24,371 nucleotides of DNA from Candidatus Iainarchaeum sp. (GTDB lineage: Archaea; Iainarchaeota; Iainarchaeia; JAGGVJ01). This document shows positions 1-7,544 of the stretch, one piece after another. Numbering within the stretch: the first letter of the stretch is position 1; each line of letters begins with the position of its first letter. The stretch is from contig JAGGVJ010000014.1 in assembly GCA_021158055.1 (NCBI GenBank), positions 1-24,371 on the forward strand, read 5' to 3'. Made by a program: the position numbers and the translations under genes. The notes below the pieces were generated by a model, which had not been told where the DNA came from, searched no databases, and worked only from the letters and a program-made list of their open reading frames with translations.

Positions 1-836
1 ATAACTGCAAACGGTCGTTCGCCAACAGCTCTTTTTTTCGAAATTCTGTAATTCCTGTATTTTTGCTTAAACGTCAAATTTCCCCTCATCATATTTGCGT
101 TTCCTTTCGCTTTTGTTTTCGTTCTGGTGTACCATCTGTCACCGTACCGGACTTCGTTTTTGTCATCCAGGTTAATTTTACTGTCATGCACTGACGCTGT
201 TGTAACCTTATATTTTCTTATGAACTGCCTTTCCGAATCAACTTTCACGTGAGACTTGTAACCGTAATGCACCTGATTATTCTTAACTGAAAAAGTAGCG
301 TCCGCATCAATGTGTCGCTTTTGCTTTTCAGTATATTTAACCTTCTCGCCTTTCTTTTTCGCTTTTTTCTCTTTGTAGTGTCTTTTTTTGCCTAAATCCG
401 ATTCAATAAAAGTCGCGTCCTGAATAACCCCATTTTTAACAGCGTAACCTTTGGCATCAAGCTGTCTTTGAAGCTCGCTCCAAATCTTCCTGTCAACACC
501 CTCGTTTTTAAGACGCTCTCTTATCTTCCAAATCGTGCTGAAATCAGGAACGTTCTTTGGAAAATCAAGAAAATTACGAAAACTCAACCTGTCACACACC
601 TGAAACTCAAGCTCCGGGTCAGACAAACCATACCACGCCTGAAGAAGCATAACCCTCACAACCACCACCTCATCAGTATGCGGCCTCCCGCCACGCTCCT
701 TATCATCAAAAAACACACTTGAAACCAAAGGCACAAACGGAGCCCAATCAACCTTATTCTTCATCAAAGAAAGACGATCACCCAAACCACTCACTTTCTT
801 ATAACTATCCCTCAAAACAAACTGACTAAAATCCAC
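1..836 (-). mobile_element. IS5-type transposase, 3' end cut by window edge
   Basis: DDE transposase of the IS5/IS4-like superfamily. I translated the minus strand by hand and found one open frame of 278 codons from a GTG at 836 to the window edge, with no stop or frameshift. GGGGTG lies a few bases upstream of the GTG. Family signals are an N-terminal helical region (LMKNKVDWAPFVPLV), then GGRPHTDEVVVVRVMLLQAW, the first Asp in NGVIQDATFIESD, the second Asp in TTASVHDSKINLDDKNEV, and the third acidic residue in KKRAVGERPFAV. The last motif fits the R-x3-E part of the family signature, and the final K-containing segment would lie beyond base 1. The catalytic triad appears intact, so the element may be functional, but its left end is not visible. 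Exact IS family and name not determined. Confidence 0.88.
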
Positions 837-877
837 ACCAACACCCCAATATTAATAAATACCAACACATATTACTA

Positions 878-916
878 CTTTACTAAAGGGGTTATTCAAA
901 ACTCTCTATAGTAAAG
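878..916. repeat. 8-bp inverted repeat beside the IS
   Basis: CTTTACTA at 878-885 is matched by its perfect complement TAGTAAAG at 909-916, with 23 bases between them. The first arm lies about 40 bases upstream of the transposase GTG, where the terminal repeat of an IS5-type element would be expected, and the pair also sits just before the stop of the gene at 932. It may be the right end of the insertion sequence, a terminator-like hairpin for the minus-strand operon, or both. The matching left end of the element is outside the window. Confidence 0.4.
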
Positions 917-931
917 AGATTTATAACTTAT

Positions 932-2032
932 TCACAAGACATAACCATTTGCGTCCTCAATCAATCCAAATCCCGAACCTAATCCACTTGCATCAATATC
1001 AAGGTCTTCTATAAATATATCAGTAACTTCGCTTAAGTATTCGATATAAGTAAAAGAACCGATTTTTTCAAATACAAATTTATGGGAAGAATAAGACTTT
1101 AAAGAGGTGAAAAATTTCCCTTTATTTGCTGTAATTATCCATCGCGGATTATTTTTTCCGAATTTCTTTATGGTTAAATCTTTGAAGATATATTTTTTAT
1201 CTTTTTCATTATCGTAAAATGTAAGCACTGATGACAATTTGTGGTTAAATACTGATAGTTCTATTCTTGGCTCATAGTAAGTTATAATAGAACCGTTTGA
1301 AAATACGATTCTTCCCCAGTACCATGGAACAAAAGGACCGACCACAACAACTTTTTGAACATAGCATTTTCCAGAGAACTTTTTTTTATTTAACATTCCT
1401 GTAAAATCAAAGTATAAATCTATCAAGGTATAACCAGCGAATGATTTAAAATAATTGCTAAAACCAAAATGATCTGAATTATCTTTTGGTTTTGTTATTT
1501 TTAGATTTACAAGTTCTTTGTTATTCTTGGATATATTAAGGAAATAATCAGGAAACTTCCCTTTGTAATTTATTTTATATTGTTCATCAGAAGCTGTAAT
1601 GTTGTCAGGATTCATTGATATTGAACTTTTACCATCTAATATCAAATCTTTTTTATTATCATAAAACCAGACCGTCATATAACCATTTCTTCCGTTCTGT
1701 TTTCCGCATTTCACTTTTGTTTTATTTATTTTTATAATCTCCGAACTGTCTCCGAACATCACAAGAAGTTGTCTTTTGTCTTCGGGTTCTGTTGATGTAA
1801 ATTTCATAAACCAGTATTCTTTGCCGGTGGGGGGCAGATCTTCAAAACAAAAAAACATGGGGTCAATCTCGTGCGTAGAATTTTTTGTTTTTTTAAGTTC
1901 AATTAAGGACTTATACTTGGAATTAATCTGTTTGATTTTTTCTTTAAACTGCTTTTTTTCAATACTTGATAAGGTCTGGATATATTTATTTAGGGTATTG
2001 AATGCATCATCCTTCAGTTTTTTTATTTTCAT
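932..2032 (-). CDS. CrtC/AttH-like (lipocalin-type) beta-barrel protein, tentative
   Basis: A 366-residue soluble protein without signal peptide or membrane segment. Residues 1-50 are Lys/Glu-rich and predicted helical. From about 57 to the end it is a run of short beta strands rich in aromatic residues, with a conserved-looking core GPFVPWYWGR at 232-241 followed by IVFSNGSIITYYEP, and a Gly-rich C-terminus (GLGSGFGLIEDANG). This layout recalls the double-lipocalin barrel of hydroxyneurosporene hydratase/AttH-type proteins, which act on isoprenoid double bonds or lipids. The match is by pattern only and function is not established. It is the last gene behind the Tes-like gene (56-base gap, same strand, AAAGGCG before the ATG), which makes a lipid-related role attractive but unproven. 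Codon use is strongly AT-rich. Confidence 0.6.
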   Translation of the reverse strand: MKIKKLKDDAFNTLNKYIQTLSSIEKKQFKEKIKQINSKYKSLIELKKTKNSTHEIDPMFFCFEDLPPTGKEYWFMKFTSTEPEDKRQLLVMFGDSSEIIKINKTKVKCGKQNGRNGYMTVWFYDNKKDLILDGKSSISMNPDNITASDEQYKINYKGKFPDYFLNISKNNKELVNLKITKPKDNSDHFGFSNYFKSFAGYTLIDLYFDFTGMLNKKKFSGKCYVQKVVVVGPFVPWYWGRIVFSNGSIITYYEPRIELSVFNHKLSSVLTFYDNEKDKKYIFKDLTIKKFGKNNPRWIITANKGKFFTSLKSYSSHKFVFEKIGSFTYIEYLSEVTDIFIEDLDIDASGLGSGFGLIEDANGYVL

Positions 2033-2088
2033 ATTTTATCGCCTTTATTAAACTTAAAATCCGTTTTTTTTTTCTGTAATTTTTGGTT

Positions 2089-3582
2089 TTATGATTCAAT
2101 ATTCAGCGGTTTGCTGAATTTTTTTTCTACAATCGGCCTGTGAATATAATTATACGAGCAAAAAGGGATTATTCTATCATCGGGTGTGGAATAATGGACA
2201 ATGCAGCTCTGGACTCTCTGGCAGTCAAAATTATAACGGTCCATAAAATGCATAGCGCCAATCATCACTGATTTTTCGGCAAATATTTCCATCGCTTTTG
2301 CATCTCCTTTCAAAAAATTAATAATAAGTTTAGTTATATTCATTGATTTTGGCATTTTTGCTTTATCAACCAATTCAGGAATTTCTTTTATAATTTTAGC
2401 TATTGCCTTTACTTTCCAGATGCTGTGATTTTTTTCTTCATCTTCAGTTAGTTGCTTCATCAAATCAAAAAATCCGTTGACGTCAACGAATTTTGTTATC
2501 GGGGTTATTTTTTCGTCTTCTGCATAGATGTATGTTGCAGAACCGCAGGCAGGATGGCAGGATAATCTGCCCAGTCGCTTGTTGTGCCATCTTTCTAAAA
2601 ACAAATTCAACGGAACCACAAAGGGAACAGAATAAAAATCATCCGGTCCTATCTGTCCTTCTGTCTGTTTTTCAAGCAAATGCATTAAATCCGGCTGAGT
2701 GATTCTCATTTTCTTGAGATCTTTATTATCAACTCTTCCTGCAAATGACAGCGGCTGAAAATTTACCCCTCTGACAACATCGGCATTTTTTACAGCAAAT
2801 TTCACTATATCTCCTGCTTCTTTGTCATTGACGCCTCCGATCAATGTCGGGACCAGAACAATTTGCTTAAAATTCATCTGCCTGCAGTTTTCAATGACTT
2901 TCAATTTTGTTGGAAGCGCATTGAAACCGCGTATTGTATGGTATGGCTCTTCTGTAACTCCGTCAAACTGAAGATATACAGTATCTAAGCCGGCATTTTT
3001 TAAGGAAGTAATATAGCTTAAATCTTTTGAGATTTTTATCCCATTTGTGGCAATAAGAATATACAGGAATCCCATTTGTTTTGCCATCCTGATTATATCA
3101 GGTAAATCCTTACGCATTGTCGGTTCCCCTCCGGAAAACATGACTGCATTACAGCCAACGGGCTTTTCGTTTGTTAAATTGCGCAGCATTTTCCTTAACT
3201 GGTCCAAGGATGGTTCATAAACATAGCCGCAAGCTTCTGAATTGGCAAAGCACACAGGGCATCGTTGATTGCATCTGTTTGTCACATCAATAATGCCAAG
3301 GATCGTGGGGCTTTTATGATTGTTGCACAATCCGCAGTCATGAGGACAGTTATTTGTTGACAGGGTGTTTGGATTTTCCAAGCCTGTGTTGTCATATTTA
3401 TCTTTTAAAAATCTTTCAAATACCTTTGCATCCCCGTAATACAAGTCTTCAAAATCACCATGCTCTTTGCAGGTTTTTTTGATAAAAATTTTGTTGTCTT
3501 TTTCTTCCACTACTGCATCAATTGTTTTGTGGCATTCCGGGCACAATGATTTTGTTTTATAGGTCATTTTTTTTAGTTTCAT
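2089..3582 (-). CDS. tes: Radical SAM enzyme, tetraether synthase (Tes/MJ0619) family
   Basis: 497 residues. Tes couples the ends of two archaeol-type chains by radical C-C bond formation to give tetraether or macrocyclic membrane lipids. Visible features: a zinc-ribbon-like N-terminus (C14, C17, C38), an extra cluster motif CPHDCGLC at 79-86, the radical SAM motif CNQRCPVC with C104, C108 and C111, and FSGGEPT at 149-155, which contacts the S-adenosylmethionine. C-terminal cysteines follow at 342 and 346 (CHPAC) and at 454, 460 and 475, consistent with the several iron-sulfur clusters of the family. Length is normal. The ATG overlaps the TGA of the upstream small ORF by four bases, which fixes the start and suggests translational coupling. 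Known: family chemistry. Inferred: that this copy makes tetraethers rather than a related product. Confidence 0.85.
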   Translation of the reverse strand: MKLKKMTYKTKSLCPECHKTIDAVVEEKDNKIFIKKTCKEHGDFEDLYYGDAKVFERFLKDKYDNTGLENPNTLSTNNCPHDCGLCNNHKSPTILGIIDVTNRCNQRCPVCFANSEACGYVYEPSLDQLRKMLRNLTNEKPVGCNAVMFSGGEPTMRKDLPDIIRMAKQMGFLYILIATNGIKISKDLSYITSLKNAGLDTVYLQFDGVTEEPYHTIRGFNALPTKLKVIENCRQMNFKQIVLVPTLIGGVNDKEAGDIVKFAVKNADVVRGVNFQPLSFAGRVDNKDLKKMRITQPDLMHLLEKQTEGQIGPDDFYSVPFVVPLNLFLERWHNKRLGRLSCHPACGSATYIYAEDEKITPITKFVDVNGFFDLMKQLTEDEEKNHSIWKVKAIAKIIKEIPELVDKAKMPKSMNITKLIINFLKGDAKAMEIFAEKSVMIGAMHFMDRYNFDCQRVQSCIVHYSTPDDRIIPFCSYNYIHRPIVEKKFSKPLNIES

Positions 3583-3761
3583 ATTATATCACATCCATAT
3601 GATGTCGCATTAAGTAAACATAGGAAATTATTTTTCAAGTCGGCAACAGCACTGATTACGGGATTATCCGGATCATAAAAAGGTCTGCTTGCGCTCATTG
3701 TCATTAATAACATTGCAATAGCAGCAGAGGGGGTTAGCTTGTGTTTTATTTTATATTTCAT
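3579..3761 (-). CDS. Small ORF (60 aa) translationally coupled to the Tes-like gene
   Basis: Not recognised. It begins with ATG behind AAGGCGA, the same unusual upstream motif as the last gene of the block, and its TGA overlaps the ATG of the radical SAM gene (ATGA). The N-terminus is basic (MKYKIKHK), followed by a weakly hydrophobic stretch (SAAIAMLLMTMSA) that could be a short membrane or signal segment, then a polar middle and the C-terminus ATSYGCDII. The evidence for coding is the overlap and the ribosome-binding context, not homology. It could be a small regulatory or leader peptide, a membrane-associated partner of the lipid enzyme, or a decayed gene remnant. Confidence 0.5.
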   Translation of the reverse strand: MKYKIKHKLTPSAAIAMLLMTMSASRPFYDPDNPVISAVADLKNNFLCLLNATSYGCDII

Positions 3762-3846
3762 AATTATGTTCGCCTTATATAATATTGTCCCTATTTATTT
3801 GTTTTAACTTATTTCAGTTTTTTGTGAAATTTAGGGCTAAAAAAAA

Positions 3847-4341
3847 TCACCCCAATAAATTCTTTATCTTTTCACCTGTAATTTTTTTCATGCTTATCAT
3901 TTTTCCAAACCAACCAAGATACATCTCAAGTTGTTTATATTCTGCAGTCAATCTTAACAATTTTGGATTTTTGTTTTTTTCATTTATCATATCCAAATGA
4001 TTGATAAGGGGACTGATATCGTGTTTTAATTGTCTTTTAATTAGTATGTTGAACGCTTCAATAAAGGATAACTCTAATTCGTATAGTTTTTCTCTTCCCG
4101 TCCCTCTAATAGACCTTATTAAATTTAATGATTCAAGAATTTTCAAACTAGGACTTACCAGACTTAAACTGTAATCTGTTTTCGTTGCTATATTTTTTTG
4201 AGAAAGAGGATATTCTGCAAATAAAAGCGTCGCCCATACTCTGCCGGCAGGTTCTCCGAGGCTCCACTGTTTGGAGATTTTTCCAGTCCGGTCAATAAAC
4301 TCTTTCTCAATTTTTGATATGTTTTGCTCCATTAGATTCAC
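3847..4341 (-). CDS. GbsR/MarR-family winged-helix transcriptional regulator
   Basis: 164 residues, close to the usual GbsR length. The segment WSLGEPAGRVWATLLFAEYP (about 26-45) is characteristic of the GbsR-like branch of MarR regulators. It is followed by the helix-turn-helix: LSQKNIATKTDYSLSLVSPS (46-65) and the second part of the recognition region, then a wing (RGTGREKLYEL). The C-terminal half is helical, as in MarR dimerisation regions. It stops 85 bases before the 60-residue ORF, and all four genes of the block run on the minus strand, so it probably regulates the tes-like operon and itself. The start is ATG at 4341, and a second ATG three codons in is possible. The effector is unknown. 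GbsR itself responds to choline, but nothing here shows the same ligand. Confidence 0.85.
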   Translation of the reverse strand: MNLMEQNISKIEKEFIDRTGKISKQWSLGEPAGRVWATLLFAEYPLSQKNIATKTDYSLSLVSPSLKILESLNLIRSIRGTGREKLYELELSFIEAFNILIKRQLKHDISPLINHLDMINEKNKNPKLLRLTAEYKQLEMYLGWFGKMISMKKITGEKIKNLLG

Positions 4342-4365
4342 AAATTTCAGTTTTTAATGAAATAT

Positions 4366-4388
4366 GTATAAATATATTTATAAATATT
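4366..4388 (-). promoter_or_regulatory. Palindromic AT-rich promoter/operator upstream of the GbsR-like gene
   Basis: A perfect 14-bp palindrome ATATTTATAAATAT lies at 4374-4387, 33 bases upstream of the regulator ATG, inside a longer run of TATAAATA-like words. It is correctly placed for an archaeal TATA box of a short-leader transcript on the minus strand, and its symmetry suits binding of a MarR-type dimer. Autoregulation is inferred. Confidence 0.45.
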
Positions 4389-4456
4389 ACTGTTTTCTGA
4401 ACGACAGGATTCCTCATAAATTATGAAGAACTCTTTATATTCTTATTTTAAAAAAG

Positions 4457-4561
4457 GAACCCATTGATCCTACGAACATTTACTCTCCTTTCGGTCAGGT
4501 CTTGAACCTGGGATAAACCAATAACTAAGGTTCGCTTTAAACAAGTTATGCAACAGAACCT
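4457..4561 (+). other. Intergenic inverted-repeat cluster upstream of pyrB
   Basis: This part of the 296-base gap 4342-4637 holds no ORF but several matching segments. CAGGT/ACCTG (4496-4500 and 4506-4510) form a 5-bp hairpin with a 5-base loop. AGGTTC at 4528-4533 is the exact complement of GAACCT at 4556-4561 and at 4504-4509, and of GAACC at 4457-4461, so alternative pairings compete for one arm. It could be a structured leader or a small RNA. If pyrB is transcribed from the AT-rich stretch near 4575-4590, however, it lies upstream of the transcript. No known RNA family recognised. Confidence 0.3.
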
Positions 4562-4637
4562 CGAAAAAACACAATTAATTTAATACATTTAAGCCCAAGT
4601 TATAGAGGGCGATAGTATTTCGTTTAAAGGAAGGAGC

Positions 4638-5537
4638 TTGATTTCAATATCTGATTTTTCAAGTAAGGAATGTGACAGGATTTTTGAGCTGGCGTCGGAG
4701 TATAAGCAGAACGGCGCTGAAAATGAGTGTTCCGGTAAGATTCTTGGAAGCGCGTTTTTTGAGCCGAGCACGAGAACGATGCTTTCTTTTCATTCGGCAA
4801 TGCAGCGTTTGGGCGGGAATGTTCTTGGGTTTTCTGACACGTCGACTACTTCTGTGAAAAAGGGCGAGTGTCTTGCAGACACGATGCGCACTCTTGCAGC
4901 TTATTGTGACCTGATGGTGATAAGGCATCCAAACGAGGGTTCTGCAAAACTTTCTTCAGAGTTTGCTTCTGTCCCGGTTATCAATGCAGGGGACGGGGGA
5001 AGAGAACATCCGACCCAGACTTTGCTTGATTTGTTTACGATAAAAGAGAATAAGGATTCTGTAAAGGGCTTGAATGTTGTCCTTTGCGGTGACCTTAAAT
5101 ACGGCCGCACAGTGCATTCTCTTGCCATGGCTCTTGCCGGGATGGGTGCAGATATAACTTGCGTGTCACCTCCCGAACTGAAAATGCCTGAATCAGTCAC
5201 TACGTGTCTTGAGAGAAAACACAAAGTAAGTGTGGTTGAAGAAAATGAATTGTCTTCTGCTGTGAAAGATGCTGACGTCTTGTACATGACAAGGATTCAG
5301 AAGGAGCGTTTTGGAAGCCCTGAAGAATATGCAAAGGTGAAAGACTGTTACGTGGTGAATAAGGAGATCATGTCAAAGGCAAATGAAAATATGCTTTTGA
5401 TGCATCCTCTTCCGCGGGTAAACGAAATTTCTCTTGATGTTGATTCTGACAAGAGGGCGATTTTTTTTGAACAGGCGCTGAACGGTGTTTTTGTTCGCAT
5501 GGCGCTTATTTCTTTGATTTTGGGGGTGAGGGATTGA
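4638..5537 (+). CDS. pyrB: Aspartate carbamoyltransferase, catalytic subunit
   Basis: Condenses carbamoyl phosphate and aspartate to N-carbamoyl-aspartate, the committed step of pyrimidine synthesis, in the cytoplasm. 299 residues, typical length. Carbamoyl-phosphate site: FFEPSTRTMLSFHSAMQRLG with STRT at 44-47. Further active-site motifs are REHPTQTLLDLFTI (HPTQ 124-127), CGDLKYGRTVHSL (150-162) and MHPLPRVNEI (HPLPR 256-260). The start is TTG at 4638, giving MISISDF. No ATG or GTG lies upstream before a stop, and an AAGGAAGGAG purine tract sits directly before it, unusually close. The gene overlaps pyrI by four bases (TTGA), so the two subunits are likely made in step from one mRNA. The holoenzyme would be the PyrB-PyrI complex. 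Confidence 0.97.
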   Translation: MISISDFSSKECDRIFELASEYKQNGAENECSGKILGSAFFEPSTRTMLSFHSAMQRLGGNVLGFSDTSTTSVKKGECLADTMRTLAAYCDLMVIRHPNEGSAKLSSEFASVPVINAGDGGREHPTQTLLDLFTIKENKDSVKGLNVVLCGDLKYGRTVHSLAMALAGMGADITCVSPPELKMPESVTTCLERKHKVSVVEENELSSAVKDADVLYMTRIQKERFGSPEEYAKVKDCYVVNKEIMSKANENMLLMHPLPRVNEISLDVDSDKRAIFFEQALNGVFVRMALISLILGVRD

Positions 5538-5995
5538 GCCTGAAAGTGGATGTGATAGGGAACGGAACAGTTATTGATCATATTCCGGGCGGCCGGGGTC
5601 TTCTTTGCCTTAAGGTGCTTGGTATTGAATCAATTGACAGCCCGGTTATCCTTCTTTCAAACGTGTCTTCCAATAACAAGGGTGGAAAAAAGGATTTGAT
5701 TAAGATAGAGGACAGGTTTCTCACGCCAAAAGAGCACAACAAGCTTGCTATAATTGCCCCGGGCGCAACGGTCAATATAATAAATGACACGCATGTAACA
5801 GATAAAAGGCTGATTTCTGTTCCTGAAAAGTTTGTTGATGTGATTTGCTGCACAAACCCGAATTGCGTTTCAAACACGGAGAGTTATATTTCAAGCAGTT
5901 TTGCAGTTGAACGAAAGGAGCCGCTTGAAGTCCGTTGCAGCTATTGCGACAGGGTTGTTGGAGCAAAGCAGTTGTTGCGTCAGGTAATCGGTTAA
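5534..5995 (+). CDS. pyrI: Aspartate carbamoyltransferase, regulatory subunit
   Basis: 153 residues, full length. Binds nucleotides (CTP/ATP in characterised enzymes) and links catalytic trimers. The N-terminal allosteric domain starts with the family motif NGTVIDHIPGGRGLLCLKVL (10-29). The C-terminal zinc domain has C106-x4-C111 (CTNPNC) and C135-x2-C138 (CSYC), the same spacing as the E. coli zinc site. The start is the TTG that overlaps the TGA of pyrB as TTGA, a rare-start equivalent of the common ATGA coupling. The last codons contain the first copy of a 15-bp direct repeat that recurs 25 bases further on, after the stop. Confidence 0.96.
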   Translation: MSLKVDVIGNGTVIDHIPGGRGLLCLKVLGIESIDSPVILLSNVSSNNKGGKKDLIKIEDRFLTPKEHNKLAIIAPGATVNIINDTHVTDKRLISVPEKFVDVICCTNPNCVSNTESYISSSFAVERKEPLEVRCSYCDRVVGAKQLLRQVIG

Positions 5996-6011
5996 TTTGT
6001 TGCGTCAGGTA
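5972..6011. repeat. 15-bp direct repeat spanning the pyrI stop
   Basis: TTGTTGCGTCAGGTA occurs at 5972-5986, inside the last codons of pyrI, and again at 5997-6011 after the stop, at a 25-base period. The flanks also resemble each other (GGTTA after each copy). It looks like a small tandem duplication at the convergent pyrI/glyA junction. No function is visible. Confidence 0.6.
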
Positions 6012-6066
6012 TGGGTTATTTATTGTTGCTGCAGGTGTCGTTGATTGCCCCTTTGCAGATAATCAG

Positions 6067-7314
6067 TTATCCTGTTAGGCAGTAGTTGACTTCAAGGAAG
6101 TTTTTCCTTAGTTCTTTGACGTCTTCTTTTACGTTTTTGTTTTCAATGACTGCTTTTTTTATGAGTTCTGCAATTTCAGTCATTTCGCTTTCTTTCATTC
6201 CCCACCGCGTCATTTCCTGTGTTCCGATCCTTATTCCGGCAGGGCTTTTCATTGTTTTTGAGTTTATTTTTTCACCGGGAATGAAGTTTTTGTTGAGGAT
6301 GATGTTCATTGATTCAAGAAGTTCTGCTACGTGTTTTCCGCCGCCGTGGCTTGTTGCGTCAAAGAGGACCTGGTGGCTTTGGGTGAATCCGTTGTTTTCG
6401 GCTTTCACGTCAAACCCGCGTTCAAAAAGTGCTTGTGCGAGCGCTTTTGCGTTTTTTATTGTCTGGGTTGCGTAGTCCTGTCCGAAGGTAATCATTTCCT
6501 GCGCGGTGACTGCAAGCGAGAACAGTTTGTGTTGGTGGAAGTTGCAGGTTATTTGAGGAAATATCTTGTTTTCTATTGCCTGCCATGTTTCGTTGTCTTT
6601 TGAACTCATCACGACGCCGCTTTGCGGTCCGGGAAATGTCTTGTGGGTTGATGACGTGAGTATGTCTGCTCCTTCCCGAAACGGGTCCTGAAATGTTTTG
6701 CCGGCGATTAACCCGAAAACGTGTGCAGCGTCATACATTACGTGCGCTCCGTGTTCTTTTGCGGCTTCCGAAAGCTCTTTTATGGGGTGGGGGAAGAGCA
6801 TGACTGAACCTCCGAACAGGACTATTTTGGGTTGCTTTTCCCTGATGAGTTTTTCTGTTGCGTCGATGTCAATGTTCATTTCCTGCGCGTCGAAGGGAAA
6901 GCTGGTTTCTTTTAACCCGATCAGCCCTGCGGTGCCGAATTTTGTGTGTGACACGTGCCCTCCGTTTTGAATTGCGCTTGTCATTATCCGGTCCCCGAAG
7001 TTTGCAGTTGCAGCAAAGGCGGCCATGTTGCTTTGGGTCCCGCTTAACGGGCGGAGGTCTGTGCACTTGCATTGAAAAAGGGTGTTGAAAAGGTTTTGCG
7101 TCAGCGAGTCTATTTCGTCTATGAATCTGCTTCCCTGGTAGTGGCGTGCCCAGGTTTTTCCTTCTGCGTAGCGGTGGGCTGCGTCGTTTAGATACATTTG
7201 GTCTGCAAAGGGAGAGGTGACGTTTTCCGAAGCGATTAAGTTAATGCATTCTGTTTTTCGCCAGTTGTCCTGGTTTTCTTTTATTTCTTTTATTTTTTGA
7301 ATGGTTGCGTCCAA
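6067..7314 (-). CDS. glyA: Serine hydroxymethyltransferase
   Basis: PLP enzyme interconverting serine and glycine while charging a one-carbon carrier (tetrahydrofolate or a methanopterin-type pterin). Conserved segments: INLIASENVTSP, YAEGKTWARHYQGSRFIDEI, RPLSGTQSNMAAFAATA, MYDAAHVFGLIAG, then the PLP-lysine motif SSTHKTFPGPQSGVV (Lys225 counting from this start), ending in the usual helical C-terminus. The open frame extends to a TTG at 7359. I prefer the TTG at 7314 because GGGGATTAC sits directly before it and the resulting N-terminus (25 residues before LIASEN) matches other archaeal SHMTs. It is convergent with pyrI and downstream of tRNA-Gly. The length (415 residues, 430 with the longer start) and sequence style fit the archaeal branch. 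Confidence 0.95.
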   Translation of the reverse strand: MDATIQKIKEIKENQDNWRKTECINLIASENVTSPFADQMYLNDAAHRYAEGKTWARHYQGSRFIDEIDSLTQNLFNTLFQCKCTDLRPLSGTQSNMAAFAATANFGDRIMTSAIQNGGHVSHTKFGTAGLIGLKETSFPFDAQEMNIDIDATEKLIREKQPKIVLFGGSVMLFPHPIKELSEAAKEHGAHVMYDAAHVFGLIAGKTFQDPFREGADILTSSTHKTFPGPQSGVVMSSKDNETWQAIENKIFPQITCNFHQHKLFSLAVTAQEMITFGQDYATQTIKNAKALAQALFERGFDVKAENNGFTQSHQVLFDATSHGGGKHVAELLESMNIILNKNFIPGEKINSKTMKSPAGIRIGTQEMTRWGMKESEMTEIAELIKKAVIENKNVKEDVKELRKNFLEVNYCLTG

Positions 7315-7404
7315 GTAATCCCCTGTATTTTTATAAGAAGTAAAAGGCGGGGATGGCAAGAGAACTAAGGATTAGGCTCTCACCATCTAAATTAGATATG
7401 AACA

Positions 7405-7418
7405 AAAATATATTTAAA
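7405..7418 (-). promoter_or_regulatory. Candidate TATA box for glyA
   Basis: The minus strand reads GTTTAAATATATT here, with the TATA-like core at 7408-7416. An archaeal TATA box lies about 26 bases before the start point, which would put transcription start near 7386, between the tRNA and glyA. Either proposed glyA start would then be inside the transcript. Inferred from position and composition only. Confidence 0.4.
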
Positions 7419-7441
7419 CTGTTTGATTTTTTTAAAGAATG

Positions 7442-7515
7442 TGGTGCACCGACGGGGAATCGAACCCCGGTAACAAGCTTGGAAGGCTTGAGTCATGCCG
7501 CTAGACCATCGGTGC
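7442..7515 (-). tRNA. tRNA-Gly (anticodon UCC), CCA encoded
   Basis: The minus strand from 7515 folds as a complete cloverleaf. The acceptor GCACCGA pairs with TCGGTGC near the 3' end. The anticodon stem CAAGC/GCTTG carries the loop CTTCCAA (anticodon TCC, read UCC). The T arm is CGGGG-TTCGATT-CCCCG with the standard TTC. The discriminator is A and the terminal CCA is present in the DNA (7442-7444). There is no intron. It decodes GGA. It lies directly upstream of glyA on the same strand. Confidence 0.97.
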
Positions 7516-7544
7516 ATTTGTTTAAATGTTTTATTTTTGAGTAC

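Noticed and set aside
468-722. 84-residue plus-strand ORF
   Set aside because: It lies opposite the intact transposase frame and shows no protein-like pattern of its own.
4490-4515. T-arm-like hairpin (minus strand CAGG-TTCAAGA-CCTG) suggesting a tRNA
   Set aside because: No matching acceptor stem, D arm or anticodon stem could be found on either side, so it is treated only as part of an inverted-repeat cluster.
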